Below, piece by piece: positions 1-12,606 of a DNA stretch of 64,000 nt (its first letter is position 1; each line of letters starts with the position of its first letter). The notes under the pieces were generated by a model. That model did no database searches. It was not told the DNA's origin and was given only the letters and a program-made list of their open reading frames with translations. Source of the stretch: Lunularia cruciata (taxonomy: Eukaryota > Streptophyta > Marchantiopsida > Lunulariales > Lunulariaceae); NCBI GenBank assembly GCA_948567375.1, contig OX419755.1, forward strand, positions 35,717,001 to 35,781,000, read 5' to 3'. Made by a program: the position numbers and the translations under genes.

Positions 1-2
1 TG

Positions 3-443
3 TGGAGCACTGTGCGAGCTGTTCGGTATGCAGCTGTTGTCGGACTTACACATCTCCTCGTTGACGCTGAGACTCGATCTACAATAGAGGATGAATTTCT
101 TCGTCTGCAAGATTGGACTCCTCACTTGTACATTAATAAAGGAGATCCAATTTGTCGAGGATACTTGGAATATTTCCAGAACCATGAGCGGCTGGCAAGA
201 CAAGGTGTGCTAGGAGCTCGCGTCTCCTCGATGGCAGCCCCGTACTCTACGAGGGGGATGGTGTTCAGAGGCTCCAAGCCTATGCATCTCCTTCCGTCGG
301 CTGTGCTTCATCTGTGTGCGGGTGCTCCAACTGATCTGTGGTCTGATCTTAGCGATTATCAATACCTCAACCACAACTTGAAGAGCTGGTGGACAAGGGA
401 TTTGCTAGTCCACGTTCGCAACGTCAGACTTTCTAGCTGGTAA
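3..443 (+). CDS. Probable 3' end of an unidentified gene (partial)
   Basis: An open frame runs in from the left edge and ends at a stop at 441-443, about 146 codons. The composition is balanced and unlike the AT-rich spacers, and an open run this long is unlikely by chance, so I take it as a terminal exon or part of one. The product looks soluble and helical, with a leucine-rich start (VVGLTHLLVDAETRSTIEDE) and a Trp-rich end (DLWSDLSDYQYLNHNLKSWW). I see no catalytic motif, signal peptide or membrane segment and do not recognise the family. Internal GT sites could make the true exon shorter. A chance open frame remains possible. Confidence 0.35.
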   Translation, partial: WSTVRAVRYAAVVGLTHLLVDAETRSTIEDEFLRLQDWTPHLYINKGDPICRGYLEYFQNHERLARQGVLGARVSSMAAPYSTRGMVFRGSKPMHLLPSAVLHLCAGAPTDLWSDLSDYQYLNHNLKSWWTRDLLVHVRNVRLSSW

Positions 444-2300
444 CTTCATCTCTTTGTTTGTAGGATCACGCGACTTTGCTCGTACATTCATTATCGAGAG
501 CACTTTGAAACATCTCAAGATCTGTCCTAGTCCAACCAAACAGCCATTGTGGACCCGTTTGAACGATGAAATGTTCTGTTTAAGGTGGTCATTCTTCCTA
601 CAACCATGTCTACATATTGTTCAATGAAAGGAATGAGAGTGATTTCTCATGATCAGCAATTTTTAACACCTGAGAACAAACGCACACTTATCCCATTTAT
701 CACATGAGAGGACGTGAAACTTGAATAACTTTGGCACTTCACCGCACGAAGTCTGAACCTTACCGGTGTGTTTGTTGTCCTGTTTTTCGTCAATGGTTCC
801 GTCTGGCAACCTTAGCTCTGAATTCGCTAAGTGTGAGTGTGATCTGTTAAAACGAGACTCTCAATGTGCAACTACAAGCAGAATCAATATTCATGTATCA
901 TTTTATAACACGTAGAGGCGCTGGGATTCTTGTGAGTTTACGTGCATTCAGAGCAGGATGGAAACGTCACAGAAATCCAACAAGATCAGTTGGTTCATCT
1001 AAAATGTCATGGACGCAAGTTCTTCTCTTGACTTGATCTCACACAAATTGATGACAACGATCGTCCATCGACTTCATCCACTTTTGGAATCAAATCCACT
1101 GAAAAACAACTGAAACTCTGCCTCTACATACTGTAGTCATCAAACCTTGAAACAAGGCGATGATAACCTCAGGACATGTGTGACGGTCTGTCCGCACGCA
1201 GGTCCAATATGTGAGACTTTTAAGCTTATTATCCACCATCGAGCAGGTACAATGGAATTTGTGAGGACACTTTAATCCCGTAGTCTACCCCTGTATCTTT
1301 AGTTGTCCGGGTGTCCACAGATCCGAAGTTTCAGGATGTCATTTCAGCAACAAATTTTAGTTCTAAGCTGAAAAGTGATTGTCGATCGAGATACTGTTGT
1401 ACTGCAGACATGAGACATATACTGAATTAGTTGGAGAAAGGCAAGTATGAAACGATGCATAAGCCATGAACCATATTCTCAAGAAATCATGTGTTAACTT
1501 GAGGAGTGCCCTCTTCTATTACGACAACCATGGATAGAGGCTTGTGTTATAGAACTAGCCCGCAGGCACGGAGTGCGCGGGTAGTGGGAGAAGGAAGGGG
1601 CGTAAGTGCACTAATGCTTTATTTTCACCATAACCAGGTCAATTAGGATCAATGACAGTAGTGTACGTTCGCTAGAAAAGAATACTTCAGATTTTTATTT
1701 TTTTATTTTTTGTAATTATTAGGGGTTTTTTACTCCGTGCCTTTCCAAATGTTTGGAAATCTAATATGAAATATGCATAAAATTTGATGAAATATTATGA
1801 AAGATGATCATAGATAATTAAGATTTTGATTATTAGATATCTAAGATAAACTTCTAAACTAAGGCGGACAAAGTACTAGAAAGAAACGTGTGTTTTAATT
1901 TATATCATTGTAATTTTGTGATAAGCAATCATCGGCTGAACACACCCTCTTTAAATAACTCTTTAACTCTTCATCCTTCTTGTATAATGTAATTCATTAA
2001 ACATACTCCCCATAGCAAAGGGTAAAATAAAGAACTAACGGACAAAGACTTAAATTTGGAATAAAGCTAACGAACTTTGTTACTCTGTTCATTAAATCTC
2101 CTGTGCTTGTCACCAAAGGACGGAGTCTACGAGTACAAGCCATGACTATGTATTTGTTGTTGCATTTCTCACAAGCTTATCTTTGATTTCGTTCGAAGTG
2201 GATCACATGTCAGGAAAATTAATCCCGTCAACAAAATAGTCCAGTATTAGTACGAATGTGAGTTTTTCCATGACACTCCTCAATTTTTTAATTATTTTTT
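444..2300. other. Intergenic, nothing recognised
   Basis: No open frame of note on either strand, no RNA gene and no clear repeat. The stretch 1680-2060 is AT-rich with homopolymer T runs; the rest is of mixed composition. It probably includes the 3' UTR of the partial gene on the left. Confidence 0.5.
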
Positions 2301-4600
2301 CTTTCGCCTTGCTATCAGACTCCTCTAGAAAGCTTGTCTGGGGCCGCGAGGAAGTGGTTTTATCTTGCAATTAACGATGGAGGATCAGTCTTATTCCCCT
2401 CGTGTTACCTAATCCAGGCTTTGAGGAGTAATCCTCTAATACGTGAGTTTTGACTAAATTGAGATTAAACCCTTAAGAGATACGCGTGATACAGCACCTT
2501 GCCGTCTACAGTCATGCTACCGGGAACCATGGAACGAAGGACCATGGAGTTGAACCACGCAACTTACTGTGCAGTAGCCTAATCTAATGAGAAAGCTCTT
2601 AAGGGGCTACTGTGGCAAGCACTTGGTTTTCATCCGGACCAAGTCATTAAAGCAACACCCCCGTGAACCTACAGACAGCACCGTAGCTTACTGCCGTGAA
2701 GAACCCTCCAAATCTTTAGTACGGTAGCTCCTTGGTTGACCCCGGGTTACCGCCCCAGTGTGGAGCTAACTTGGCAGAGATTCTAGTTGGCGGGGGAGAA
2801 TCAAGAACCGTGAAAGCGACCAAAGTCAGTAGGGAAAATGACGTGTAGGAACGTTCATTCCTGAATTAGAGGGTAAGTCTTGAGACGCGGTTCTTGTATC
2901 CACCATGAGGTATAATCCATCCTCATCAAACAGATTTCTATTAGATATATAGGACATCAAAGCTGCCATGAAATCCAATAACCTACACATCTCTTCTTCA
3001 TGCCCATGTGTTAAATCAGGAGAAGGCGACCGCGTAGCAAACACGAAGGGTGGGAAGACCCGTAATCAAGTCGATGAAATGATGAGATAAAATGGTGCTA
3101 AGTCCCAATAGTATCGACATGAGAGATGTACCCTGTTGCACTTCAGATATTCGCGCTATGCAAATAGTCAAGTCTACGAACCAGTGTTAAATCTACACGA
3201 TGAGAAACTAAGTGTACGAAACCTTTCCTCATATTAGAACGATGATAAGAACTGTCGAGCATTGGCAAGTACATTGTGAATTTAAAGAGGGTTTTCGTCA
3301 CAGATATCGTATCAAGGATGAGGTATTTGACTTGATTGTTATCAAATCCAGTTGACTTATATATTCATTCCATAGGCAAGAAACAAAGCTGATCTCACCC
3401 AAAGGATAGAACGGTAGAGCATCTGATGTTATATAAACTTAATAATGGTGTCCGAGGTCAACTGGTTTAGGAAAGGAAGATTCGCTCGCCCTCTCTTTCT
3501 CTTATTATTTTCTTTCTTTCTCGCTTTAGTTGTCAACATGGAGAAACTCACTTCTGTTGGATGATGAGGATCAAACTCGAGCACTTCTACTAATCCATGT
3601 GTTTATTGTCCTTCTCTATCTACTTCGAAAGCAAATCATTTCAAAAAGAGCGAGCGAAATGTCCACGTATGGGAAGTCAAGTGTTGTCCACCAATAGCCA
3701 GAAAATCTGTCCCATGAGACAGTATATGTCCCATGATGAGAAATGGATTCTTAGAACTGTTGTAGCTTTGTCTAGTCGAAAGGTGGAACCTCAGATTCAC
3801 CTCACATATCCTAGATTCGCATAAGTACGTCCAGAAAGAGAAAATGGATACCCCTAAATCGCACACTATTACTTCCAATACAAATTACAGAACATTACAG
3901 ACTAGCACGTTCATCTCGTTCTCATTCCCTTTGTATTAGGCGATAAGTCCACATAATATCACGGTGAGAAACCCTTTAATACCCCCAATCGTCTTACCGA
4001 TCTTTAAGCATGGAGAAAGAATTTAGTTCGTGCGAGATTAGCAGACCATAACCACAATGTTCAGACATTAATCTTCCATAGTCAACGGGTGTTAGAAAGT
4101 TCGAGGGTTTACCCCATCAGTAGGGGAGAAAGTTTCTAGGTTGAAAAGGATCCCTGTTCTACACGTTGGAGAGGGACGCTTTTCATGGCGGCAAGGCCAC
4201 GTAAGATAAGTCTCGAAGGCGCAACCCCACTTCGTAGCCGTAAGAGGTAGCCGCCGTCGTTCTAACTTAGCGAGGATGGCAAGTGGAGACATATCTGACC
4301 TTTTCACGTCATAGTGCATCAGTGCATTCAAACTAACCCACATGTCCAGCCAGGTTTAGGGTTAAGATCCCCGGCCCGCGCTAAAGTTAGAAGAGCCCCC
4401 AGCATTCTGTACGTGCGGGTGAATGTTCGGGGAACCCACCGCTCAGCTAAATCTAGTGGAACCGGAGACACGCCACGTCACGGCCTTACTTAGGGTTGTA
4501 AAGCGCTCGTTTGAGAAACATTGTCGAGTGGGAACGAGCTTGTGATGTAAGAACATCCCCCTGTGGGACTTCAGCTCCGTTAAAACCAATTTCAATTTCA
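2300..4600. other. Intergenic block of unusual composition, possible organelle-derived remnant
   Basis: Composition and short-range structure change here: GC-balanced, with G- or C-rich runs (for example near 2740-2800 and 4360-4460), stops in all frames over most of it, and no plant exon pattern. By style alone it resembles plant mitochondrial intron or spacer DNA, so a nuclear insertion of organelle DNA is possible. I could not identify an organelle gene or a group II domain V, so this is only a suspicion. Confidence 0.2.
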
Positions 4601-4699
4601 TCAACATGGACTAGAATATCGAGTTTTTTTTAATGTGGATTTCTTTGTTAAATGCGAGAAGATTTACATCTACACATTGTAAAGTGAATGCATAGATAA

Positions 4700-5334
4700 C
4701 TCTATACGAGAAAGAAAAATCATAATTCTTTGTCCATCTCTAAATGTGGAGAACGGTGCTGTTCTTGTAAACAATTCCTCTCGCTTTTAGTCGAACGAGG
4801 TTGCCCGCCCTCCCTCCACGGTAGTTTTAGGGGACTAGTAGTTGAAAGAGGACCTCCCAAAGCTGGCAGCGAAATCTGGAGGGGTAGGGGAGAGTCGGAC
4901 CGCAGGAGGAAGCGTTCGTGGAAGAGTCCGACTGAGAGGGTTGGGTGGGGACTTGCAAGGGGAAGACTTGAGAGCCCAGAGCGAGCGTCTCTCGCCTGGA
5001 GGAGAGCGAAGAAGGACATGAGAAATGCGTAGACGTTTGTCACTGAACGAGGTTGGCATCTCTGCGGGACGGCGAGGAGATCGATCCACAATAAGCGTGG
5101 GTCGGGGGAGGAGCCGCGTTTGAAATATTGCCATTCGGACAGAGGGCTGCAGGAGGAGGTAGAGATTTACGGTAGAGGTGCAGGATCGAGAAAGTTGCTA
5201 CATGTTGTTGTGAGGATTAATTTTGGTGGAGCGGACGAGTTTTCAGTGTCTAGGACGAAGTGGTGATCTAGTATTGTTACGCCTGAGTTTAAGGACAGGA
5301 AGGAAGGTTTTGGTGTAAGGAAAGGGGCGTGGAG
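4700..5334 (+). promoter_or_regulatory. Upstream region and 5' leader of the ERGIC3-like gene
   Basis: About 630 bp of purine-rich, relatively GC-rich sequence runs up to the ERGIC3-like start codon. There is no convincing TATA box in the last 200 bp. Open frames here on both strands look like composition effects, since none shows a protein motif. I infer a TATA-less promoter and a long leader. The transcription start cannot be placed from sequence. Confidence 0.4.
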
Positions 5335-8300
5335 ATGCAGGCCCTTCAGAAGCTCAGGCAGCTGGATGCCTTTCCGAAGATCAATGAAGACTTTTACAGT
5401 CGGACGCTCTCGGGCGGTGTGATTACTATCGTTTCTTCCATCGTCATGATATCCCTGTTCATTACGGAACTCAGTACGGATTTTCTTCTCTTCTTGTTCT
5501 GATTTACTTGTGTCTCAGTTTCCGTACAGTGGATGGGTGCTGCAACTTACGCTTTGTGATTGAAGGACCGATGGTTGAAAGTGGAAAGTTATGGTCATCA
5601 GCGTCAATGGAGTAGACTTTTGGTTGTTGCGGTCCTTAAGTTTTCGAATTTCAGATTGGCAGGAACTTAGGGGAGTCTATATGAATCTCGCTCATGTTTA
5701 TTTTTATCAATACAAGGTACCAAAGGTAGCTCACCTCTCTGTAATTTTGTCATTTGTCATCCGGAAGAGGAGGAAGTCAGTGATAACACTGTTGTGAGGT
5801 TCCTGCCCTGGTATGAATTTTCTTTTCCATGGCATGTCCTCCTTTTACATGTGTTGATGTTGGACGGGAAACCATTACAGAGCGTTTACCAATTTGAAAT
5901 CTTATCATAGATCCGATTCCATCTGAGGAAGCATGATCGTCATAGAGCTGCTACTGCAACTCCGAAGTGCAAGATGGAGTTGCACTGATTTCTTTTCAGG
6001 AGATAGAAGTAATCATAGCCTGGGGCCTGTCAAAACAATCTGAGATTGATTTAAATTTTAAACATTTTTTTCATCCACATGTGTTCTCCATTCTGGCTTT
6101 TAGAGGTGACGAATTCCGTCAAACCTATTGCCTATGAACTGCTTGCTCCCGAATCGGACTCGCCATTAAAGCCACGATTTTATCGGGGTGAAGTTGCCAT
6201 CGCATGTAGCTAGCGGGTACAGTTTTCAGCTCAAACATCTGCCTGCAAACCCTAAGACAGGCACTTTATCACCTATCATAAAATCTCTCAACATATTGTT
6301 CACTTCAGCCAAACATACTACTGGGGCCGTGGCGTCAAGACGTGTCATTTGTTTAGATCCAAGTTTTTACAGTTAGGAGAGTACAAATCATATTTATTTT
6401 TCAGAGAGATGAAAGAGAATACGAAGGATAAAGGTTCAATCGGTTTGGTCCTAAGTGGGTTAGATCCCGCTTTCTGGGAACGGTTTCTGCTCGCATTATC
6501 AATGTAAAGGATAAACGATCGATTGTGTGGAACATGTGGGCTCCATAGTCTAGATGTTGGGCAAGTTGTGAGGGCGCTTTAGATGTTATTGGAAAGGTCT
6601 CAATGAAATTGACACATTACTTCTCACAATATGTCGTTTTTATAATCTGCAGTTTCTGCTCCCATTTCTCAAGTATGTCGTTTTATAATATGCAGATTAT
6701 TATCTACACCCCACACCACAGACACAACTGTTGGTCGATACGTCAAGAGGAGAGACCCTGAATATCAATGTAAGCTCCCGATGTGATTCAATCCTCATTT
6801 ACATGCATGGAACTCTGCAACCCTGATTCCGTCAATTCTGTGGGTGTTCCCGTACATTCTATGGTTCACCTTAAATAAAGAAGAGGATAACGATATTTGA
6901 AGTTATCATCATTAGGAGTTTTCACAGTCTCTGAAGAAATCTGGTGCAAATCATCCATTTGGATTTCGGTTTCTCGTTAATTTCAAGCTTCTACATCTAT
7001 GCGATATACACCGAGAGTTTGGTTGTTCCTGATTAAATGTTCCATTTTGGTGCAGGTTGATGTGACATTCCCGGCTCTAGCATGTTCCGTCGTCAGTCTT
7101 GACGCGATGGATATCAGTGGAGAGCAGCACCTTGATGTGGTATGTTTCCTCCCTCATTTGATACTCTTGGCAGACTTCACTTGTACCTCTTGCCTGTCTA
7201 GGCTCGTCGTAAATACATTCTTACAGTTCAAACAAGTGGATCATTCCAGTGCTCTACTCGGATCCAGTCGGAGGTCTATATCTATTTTTAGTGTTTGTGG
7301 AAATCCGAACGAAAGTGCTGTAGTACAAGCTATGATAATCACTCTCCGTTCTTTCCTAGGAGGAGAAGCTCCTGACTAGTGACGTCCTCATCGGCTTAGT
7401 AACTAGTAGGTTGGAGGTTATGTACAGTTGTATGCATAATTGGTTCAGTAAACCTGTTTCCTTCAAATTGTTGCTGTTGTTGCAGAAACACAACATTTTT
7501 AAGAAAAGACTTGATTCTACTGGTGCAGTTATCGAACCACCCAAACAAGATACCATCAACAGCCCACGGGTCCGTTTGCAAAACCTTACGAGGAGAGCCC
7601 ATCTATCCTCTGCTCTTGGTGTGTGCAATACTAGTTTCATTTCGGGGTGGGCGTGAACGTTAAGATTTGCGTTATGATTTGCCTGTGAACTCAGTTTGTT
7701 TGAGTCGTTACGGAGCATAGTTATATTTAAACCTTTGATATTACTGCTGAAAAGTCGTGGAGGTAGAGTCGGAAACTGTGCTGAACATGGTCAGGGCTGT
7801 CTTATTCCATTTATGAACTGTTCCCTGTGCGATGAATGCAGATAGAAAAGCCTCTACAGCGGCATGGCGGCCGGCTAGATCACAATGAAACTTACTGCGG
7901 ATCTTGCTTTGGTGCTGAAGCGGTAAGATATATCCATCGCCTAACGGTACATACTTCAATGGAGGAGATCTTCTCCATTAAGCGTTGAGATTATTCATCA
8001 TCAATTGTATCTAACTGAGCTATGACGTACCTTACAGGCTGATGATGATTGTTGCAACAACTGTGAGGAGGTTCGAGAGGCCTACCGTCGCAAGGGATGG
8101 GCATTGACGAACCCCGACTTGATTGACCAGGTTGGTTGGACTTCCTGGCGTATCTATATATGAGTTGTATTCGAAGAGGAATTAGAATTCTTTAATACTT
8201 CTTTGAATTATAGAATGCTGACTCTATCTAGGCATATCTTGTGTTACCTGGCATGTCTTGACGTTGATTTGGTAAAAAACGAAATACTTCCTGACGCTCT

Positions 8301-10140
8301 TTTCTTGCTCTTGTGTGCAGTGCAAAAGAGAGGGCTTTTTGCAAAAAATCAAAGAGGAAGAAGGAGAAGGCTGTCAAGTTTACGGAACTCTTGAAGTGAA
8401 CAAAGTTGCAGGAAACTTCCACTTTGCTCCAGGAAAAAGCTTTCAGCAAGCCAACATGCACGTCCACGACTTACAAGCTTTCCAGAAGGATAGCTTTAAT
8501 GTGAGCAGTTCTATCTTAATGTCCATAATTGACCCACTTCTCGTTGTAAGTCGTTATAGGATGTAAGGGAGGTGAAATCTAGGATGTTGGCAACCCTACT
8601 TTCAGTCGTCCATTATTGGAGAAAATTCATCGTGTTGGCCTTTTATGCAGGTGAGTCACAAGATCCATGAGCTAAGTTTTGGAGAACATTTCCCTGGAGT
8701 GATTAATCCACTGGATGGGTAACTAGCGCAGTCCTACATTCCCAATATTTGCCCATGCCATTTTATGTTTAACGTCAATACAGATGAGTACTGTGTCTCT
8801 GTTTTTCTCTCGTTGTTATGTAGGGTGGCCTCTTCTCAAATGCTGACGTGGTCAAGATTTGATAATTTTTCAGAGTGGAGCGCACTCAAGAAAGCATGAA
8901 CAGCATGTACCAGTACTTCATCAAAGTAATGGATCGACTCTTCTGACTGTCGTAGTAGTCGGTTCTTACTGCAAATGTTCACTTTATTGGGCTTACCTAC
9001 AGCCCCCACCGTTGGTTCTTATCACTGGTCATTATAGACAGCGGTTAGTTGGTTCCATGTGTGACTAGGAAGTTGAAAGATGCACCACTGCAAATGGCTT
9101 ATATTACTAGTGCTGGATTTGAAAGAGAATTGGGGCATCTGGAATGTGTTGGCTTTATTTTTCGTCAAGAAGAGAAGCAGAAGAAAAAGTTGTTGAACGG
9201 TGTGGTTTTCTGCAGGTGGTACCAACAATGTATGGAGATTTGTCTGGGCGCAAAATTCTAACCAATCAGGTACTTACTTTGGTGGAGTCCTAGAAGCATA
9301 TTCTGCCTGCTCTTCACGTTGCTAGTCTGCCTGCTCTTTGAAGTTAACGTCGTCGTTTGGAATGACAGTTCTCCGTGACAGAGCATGTAAAGGGGCCCGA
9401 AGCTGGAACCGGCCGTACACTACCTGGAGTATTCTTCTTCTATGACCTTTCACCAATCAAGGTAAGAGAACACTTGTTCTCATGATTATCTTCTGAACGG
9501 TTTTCGATCGTCTGGACAATTTACCGATAGTCTCAACAGGCGCAACTTAACTTTCTCATGAGACCGAGTGTGATTAAATGTAATTGTCTTCCGCAAATTG
9601 CACGCGGCCTTATATAGCTAATGAGGGTTAGTTACTCATCCATTACGATGTGTATTGCTACGTAGTTGGATTGGAGGCGTATCCTAAACTCGACCGTATA
9701 TTGTTCCTGCAGGTTATCTTCACTTCGGAGAGAACTTCCTTTCTCCATTTTTTGACAAATCTCTGCGCCATTATTGGAGGTAGGTATCTCTCATATGGTT
9801 AGCTTCTTCTTTAGTTGTAACGTCTGGAGAGGGATTAAAGTTGCTATACAGTGGGATGTATGACGCTGTCCACGTCCGATCTTCTTATCACCAAGTTATG
9901 CAGAGTCGTTCCTCACGCGCTTAGAGGAACGGCCCTGTAGATCAGGCTGGGGTCATCTTTCAGTTTCATGCATAATAAGATCAGCAAGTTGTGGTACCTT
10001 TTCTGAAGTGACTCAAACAGACTCTGACTTTTAGCTAACTTGTAACAGGAGTCTTCACGGTATCGGGGATCATTGATGCCTTGGTATACCATGGACATCG
10101 AGCTATCAAGAAGAAAATTGAGATCGGGAAGCTCAGCTAA
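5335..10140 (+). CDS. ERGIC3: ERGIC3/ERV46-type ER-Golgi cargo receptor, complete, 13 exons
   Basis: Exons: 5335-5473, 6696-6769, 7056-7139, 7486-7569, 7842-7922, 8038-8130, 8321-8500, 8651-8718, 8874-8925, 9216-9269, 9369-9461, 9713-9779, 10049-10140. They sum to 1161 nt, 386 codons plus stop, which as I recall is the length of the Arabidopsis homologue. All introns are GT-AG and all phases join. The N-terminus (ALQKLRQLDAFPKINEDFYS) leads into a membrane segment at about residues 27-46. A lumenal domain follows, with VDTSRGET, TFPALACS, DAMDISGE, a Cys cluster (CGSCFG, CCNNC) and GNFHFAPGKSF. A second membrane segment lies at about 335-362, before a short basic cytosolic tail. Family role: paired with ERV41/ERGIC2, it cycles in COPII/COPI vesicles and sorts cargo between ER and Golgi. 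Oddity: the exon 4 donor is GTCCGT, and exon 1 uses GTACGG. Probably a single-copy housekeeping gene. Confidence 0.96.
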
Positions 10141-11486
10141 ATAGACCTAATGCTAAATAGACCAGGATAACACGGTTGGCCGTTGCTGAGTGAATGAATG
10201 CTCTCCATTCCAGGAGCTTGTTTGCCTCTGGGTTGGAATGTTGGAACGTCCTATACACGATTCTTAGGTTGCTACACATCTAGAGAGTCACTTCCCCCAC
10301 AGTTCATAGCAGTTAAGTTATCCAAGAAGTGGGCACAGAGTAAGATCCATTTTTTCTCGACTCGGCTCTGGTAAGCACTTTTAGAGATAAGGGAAGTGAC
10401 ACAGGCAGAAAAGAATGTATTGAGAAGCAAGAAGGCTGTTGGCAGTGTGGAAAATTCCTTGACGCAAAACATTCTATGTTGCAACCATTCTCGTATCTAT
10501 GTTAGCCCTTGTTTCGGTCCCCTCCTCGAATATCCGCTTCGAAGTTATTGTCACCACCTCTCTTTCCCGGTGGCTGGCGTGGGAAGCAGTTCATTCCGGT
10601 ACAAACAGAAGAGAAGATCTAGAGCAAATTAGTTACTTGAGCCTTCGTTGGCGTACTCGAGAATCACCTGAATATAACACGTGTGTGGGATGCTCTTTTG
10701 TTAGACAGTAGATTGACTTGATTGATCACTCAGATGTGTAAGGATATTGAACTGTAGACTGGTCGACATGAACAGCAGAGTTGTACTTTTGTTGTGAGTA
10801 AGACAGACGTTTCTTGAACATCATGGATAGTCGGTCCACCTCTGTAGAGCTCTCATAGCGTATCTCTCTTCAGGAGGTTCTTCTGATCATAGTGGCAATG
10901 CCGGTCTAGAGTATTTGAAGTCAATGATCATATACCGCTGCGAATTATGTATCTCTTCCAAGAACATTTCTAATAGATCGCCAGAATTCATTCTAATGTT
11001 CATCTCCTTTCGTCAGGATTTGGTTTGTAACTTATGAGGGTGAACTCCGGACACTCAAAATCCAGAACTGAAGCTGTTGACCTGGTCTCTCTCCGTTAGT
11101 GTGCAGACCAATGTACACTAAGAATAACTGACATTTACCTGAGCACGGGTAAAGGCGTGGGTCATCGGACTGCTACAAGACGGAGAGCAGATTAGTGATG
11201 GCTGTGGCTGTCATTGTGTCCAAGAAAGAGAAACTCGAATCACATAACCTCAGGATGGAACTTCTGTCTAATCTACTCCAATTAACCAAGATAGGAGATT
11301 TCAAATACATATGCGGGAAACAGCAAACCCATGTCACCCTTTTCTGCTCACCCACGTTACCCCTCTACGGTGCTATACGGAGTGCAAATAAACCAATCAA
11401 ACCAACCTCGCCATGTCATGGGTTTGGTTACAATGCTAGAACGGGATGTAGAAAGAATCCTATGACCATACAGCAGCAAGACAATT

Positions 11487-11503
11487 AGCCAATCTGATTG
11501 GCT
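11487..11503. promoter_or_regulatory. Palindromic CCAAT/ATTGG pair
   Basis: Perfect 7-bp inverted repeat AGCCAAT-CTG-ATTGGCT, two CCAAT boxes head to head with 3 bp between. It lies far from either annotated start, between two gene ends, so a promoter role is doubtful. It could mark an unannotated transcript or be chance. Confidence 0.3.
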
Positions 11504-12298
11504 GGAAGTGTTAGAATATGTGGGTGAGGTGGATGAGCAGAAAGGGTGAGGTGGGTTTACAATTTCCCTACATATGCCTGCAAAGGCATTTGAGTCTCAG
11601 TCAATCCAAACTCGTAGACTTGTGAAACCAAGTCTTTGGTTGTCATGTTGGCTCCTGCTAGTCACCAGATTTGCACAGTTGAGAAACGTTACTCCTGCAA
11701 TTCTACGTCAATCGAGACACCTCTGAGCTTTGTCCGGGATCACTAGGAAAACTTGGCTCATAACCATGTTTCGTCAGAGCTCCTTGCTGACTCATTGATC
11801 CTTGTGATTTTATTGAATGTGTCCTCAACTGGATTGTAATTGGATATTGTTAACCTTATAAGTTCGGGTAGAAGCTTTTTGTTTGAAATAACTAATATTT
11901 AAGTATCATATGTAGATATCTATCTAGTCGATGAAGATGGACAAACTGGTCTTATTTTACAGAAAGCACAAGTTACTTAAGCAGGGAGTAAAGTATATCA
12001 CTCTATGGAACTTCCTATATTCCTTTACCGTAACCACATCTTGGAAGTGACTTGCTTGGCAGTAATGCCGTAATCCATCTACAAGAGTCAGTTTAAATAT
12101 TTCCAACCATGCAAGAGATGCATATCAATTTCCAACCATTTACTGACAAGATAGAGATTTCGGCTCAAGATCACAAAATTCTCAAGAGTGTTGCTCCTCA
12201 CTTTGAACTCCGATAGTAATTTCTCCCGTTGCACAAATACGTAGCGAAACTTGGCTTTTATCGCGGACTAATAGAACGAATGACGCGAAGTGATTTTG

Positions 12299-12400
12299 GA
12301 TCCGTATGTGGACTGGTAATGTTTGAGCTGCGAGTGAGAGGTGAATTCAGATCCGTATGTGGACTGTTAAGGTTTGAGCTATGAGTGAGCGGTGAATTCA
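12299..12400. repeat. Two-copy 51-bp tandem repeat
   Basis: Units 12299-12349 and 12350-12400 begin GATCCGTATGTGGACT and end GTGAATTCA, and differ at only a few positions. It sits about 200 bp beyond the ABCG stop, so it may fall in that gene's 3' UTR. Confidence 0.85.
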
Positions 12401-12606
12401 GATGAGTCTCGTCTCCGAGTTCAGGAACAGCCAAGGACAACTCTCTCAGACTGAGTCTTCGTGGTGCAATACTCAGAGACCTAGGGTGATTGGCATCTGC
12501 AGGAACTCTGAGCTGCTTCCTGCAAGTGATTAAAGGTGATCGTCAGTATTGATTCAACTTGTCACTGGTTATACATCAGAACATTTGAAGCAAATATATG
12601 GAGTGT

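Larger units (their letters stand above)
10141..12606. other. Intergenic gap between two convergent genes
   Basis: It holds the 3' UTRs of the ERGIC3-like gene (+) and the ABCG gene (-). Short open frames at 10396-10632 and 11195-11488 have no recognisable motif and are probably chance. The small repeats are listed separately. No RNA gene or transposon was recognised. Confidence 0.5.

Noticed and set aside
4092-5134. Several open frames of 80-123 codons on both strands before the ERGIC3-like gene
   Set aside because: They overlap each other in opposite directions, have biased composition and no motif; the purine-rich leader explains them.
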